Below the pieces are notes generated by a model. The model was not told the origin of the DNA, did not search any database, and saw only the letters and a list, made by a program, of their open reading frames with translations. A program made the translations under genes and the position numbers. This document shows positions 5,632-5,677 of a stretch of DNA of 5,677 bases, in pieces (position 1 is the stretch's first letter; each line of letters opens with the position of its first letter). The DNA comes from Lentisphaeria bacterium (GTDB lineage Bacteria; Verrucomicrobiota; Lentisphaeria; Victivallales; GWF2-50-93). The stretch is taken from NCBI GenBank assembly GCA_020056205.1, contig JAGVIF010000007.1, forward strand, positions 1 through 5,677, read 5' to 3'.

Positions 5632-5677
5632 TTCACCGAAAGGATATGTCCGTGTGCGGACATATCCTTTCGGTGAA
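5632..5677 (+). terminator. Perfect 21-bp hairpin directly after ricT
   Basis: Positions 5632-5652 are exactly complementary to 5657-5677 around a TGTG loop. The hairpin begins three bases after the TAA stop, the usual place for an intrinsic terminator. The expected T tract would fall beyond the window end and cannot be seen. A 21-bp stem without mismatch is much longer than a typical terminator stem. The coincidence of the window end with the stem base also allows a fold-back assembly artefact at a contig end. Confidence 0.6.

Overview
The window is an ordinary-looking bacterial chromosomal segment with four protein genes and one tRNA. No phage, transposase, CRISPR or defence gene is visible. 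The genes are a two-domain Rid-superfamily protein, ribonuclease III (rnc), the single-strand exonuclease RecJ (recJ), tRNA-Leu(CAG) with an encoded CCA end, and a PSP1-domain protein of the RicT/YaaT family. Base composition is moderate, Shine-Dalgarno sites are of the usual AAGGAG type, and intergenic DNA is rich in small palindromes. This mix would fit a Gram-negative lineage of the PVC type (Lentisphaerae, Kiritimatiellae or Verrucomicrobia-like). That placement is an impression from protein style and repeat texture, not a proven assignment.

Layout. Positions 1-237 hold no gene but carry two palindromic modules (5-77 and 103-197) just before the Rid-family gene at 238-1296 (+). Positions 1297-1929 are a gene-poor stretch of about 630 bases. 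It contains an 11-bp direct repeat, a good promoter-like pair on the + strand without a convincing gene behind it, and a cluster of hairpins near the 3' end of rnc. rnc (1930-2649) and recJ (2666-4384) lie head to tail on the minus strand, 16 bases apart, as an apparent recJ-rnc operon converging on the Rid-family gene. Divergent from recJ, a strong promoter (4472-4500) drives tRNA-Leu (4517-4603). The ricT-like gene (4636-5628) follows only 32 bases later with no visible promoter or Shine-Dalgarno site of its own. The window ends exactly at the base of a perfect 21-bp hairpin that begins three bases after the ricT stop codon.

Functionally, recJ and rnc are housekeeping nucleic-acid enzymes: 5'-3' ssDNA degradation in repair, and dsRNA processing of rRNA and mRNA. 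RicT-family proteins bind Fe-S clusters and, in Bacillus subtilis, work with RNase Y in mRNA maturation. A loose RNA-metabolism theme therefore exists but does not amount to a demonstrated system. I did not find a clear undescribed system. The best leads are the tRNA-ricT dicistron, the palindrome modules upstream of the Rid gene, the orphan promoter with a possible small RNA at about 1633-1823, and the long terminal hairpin.
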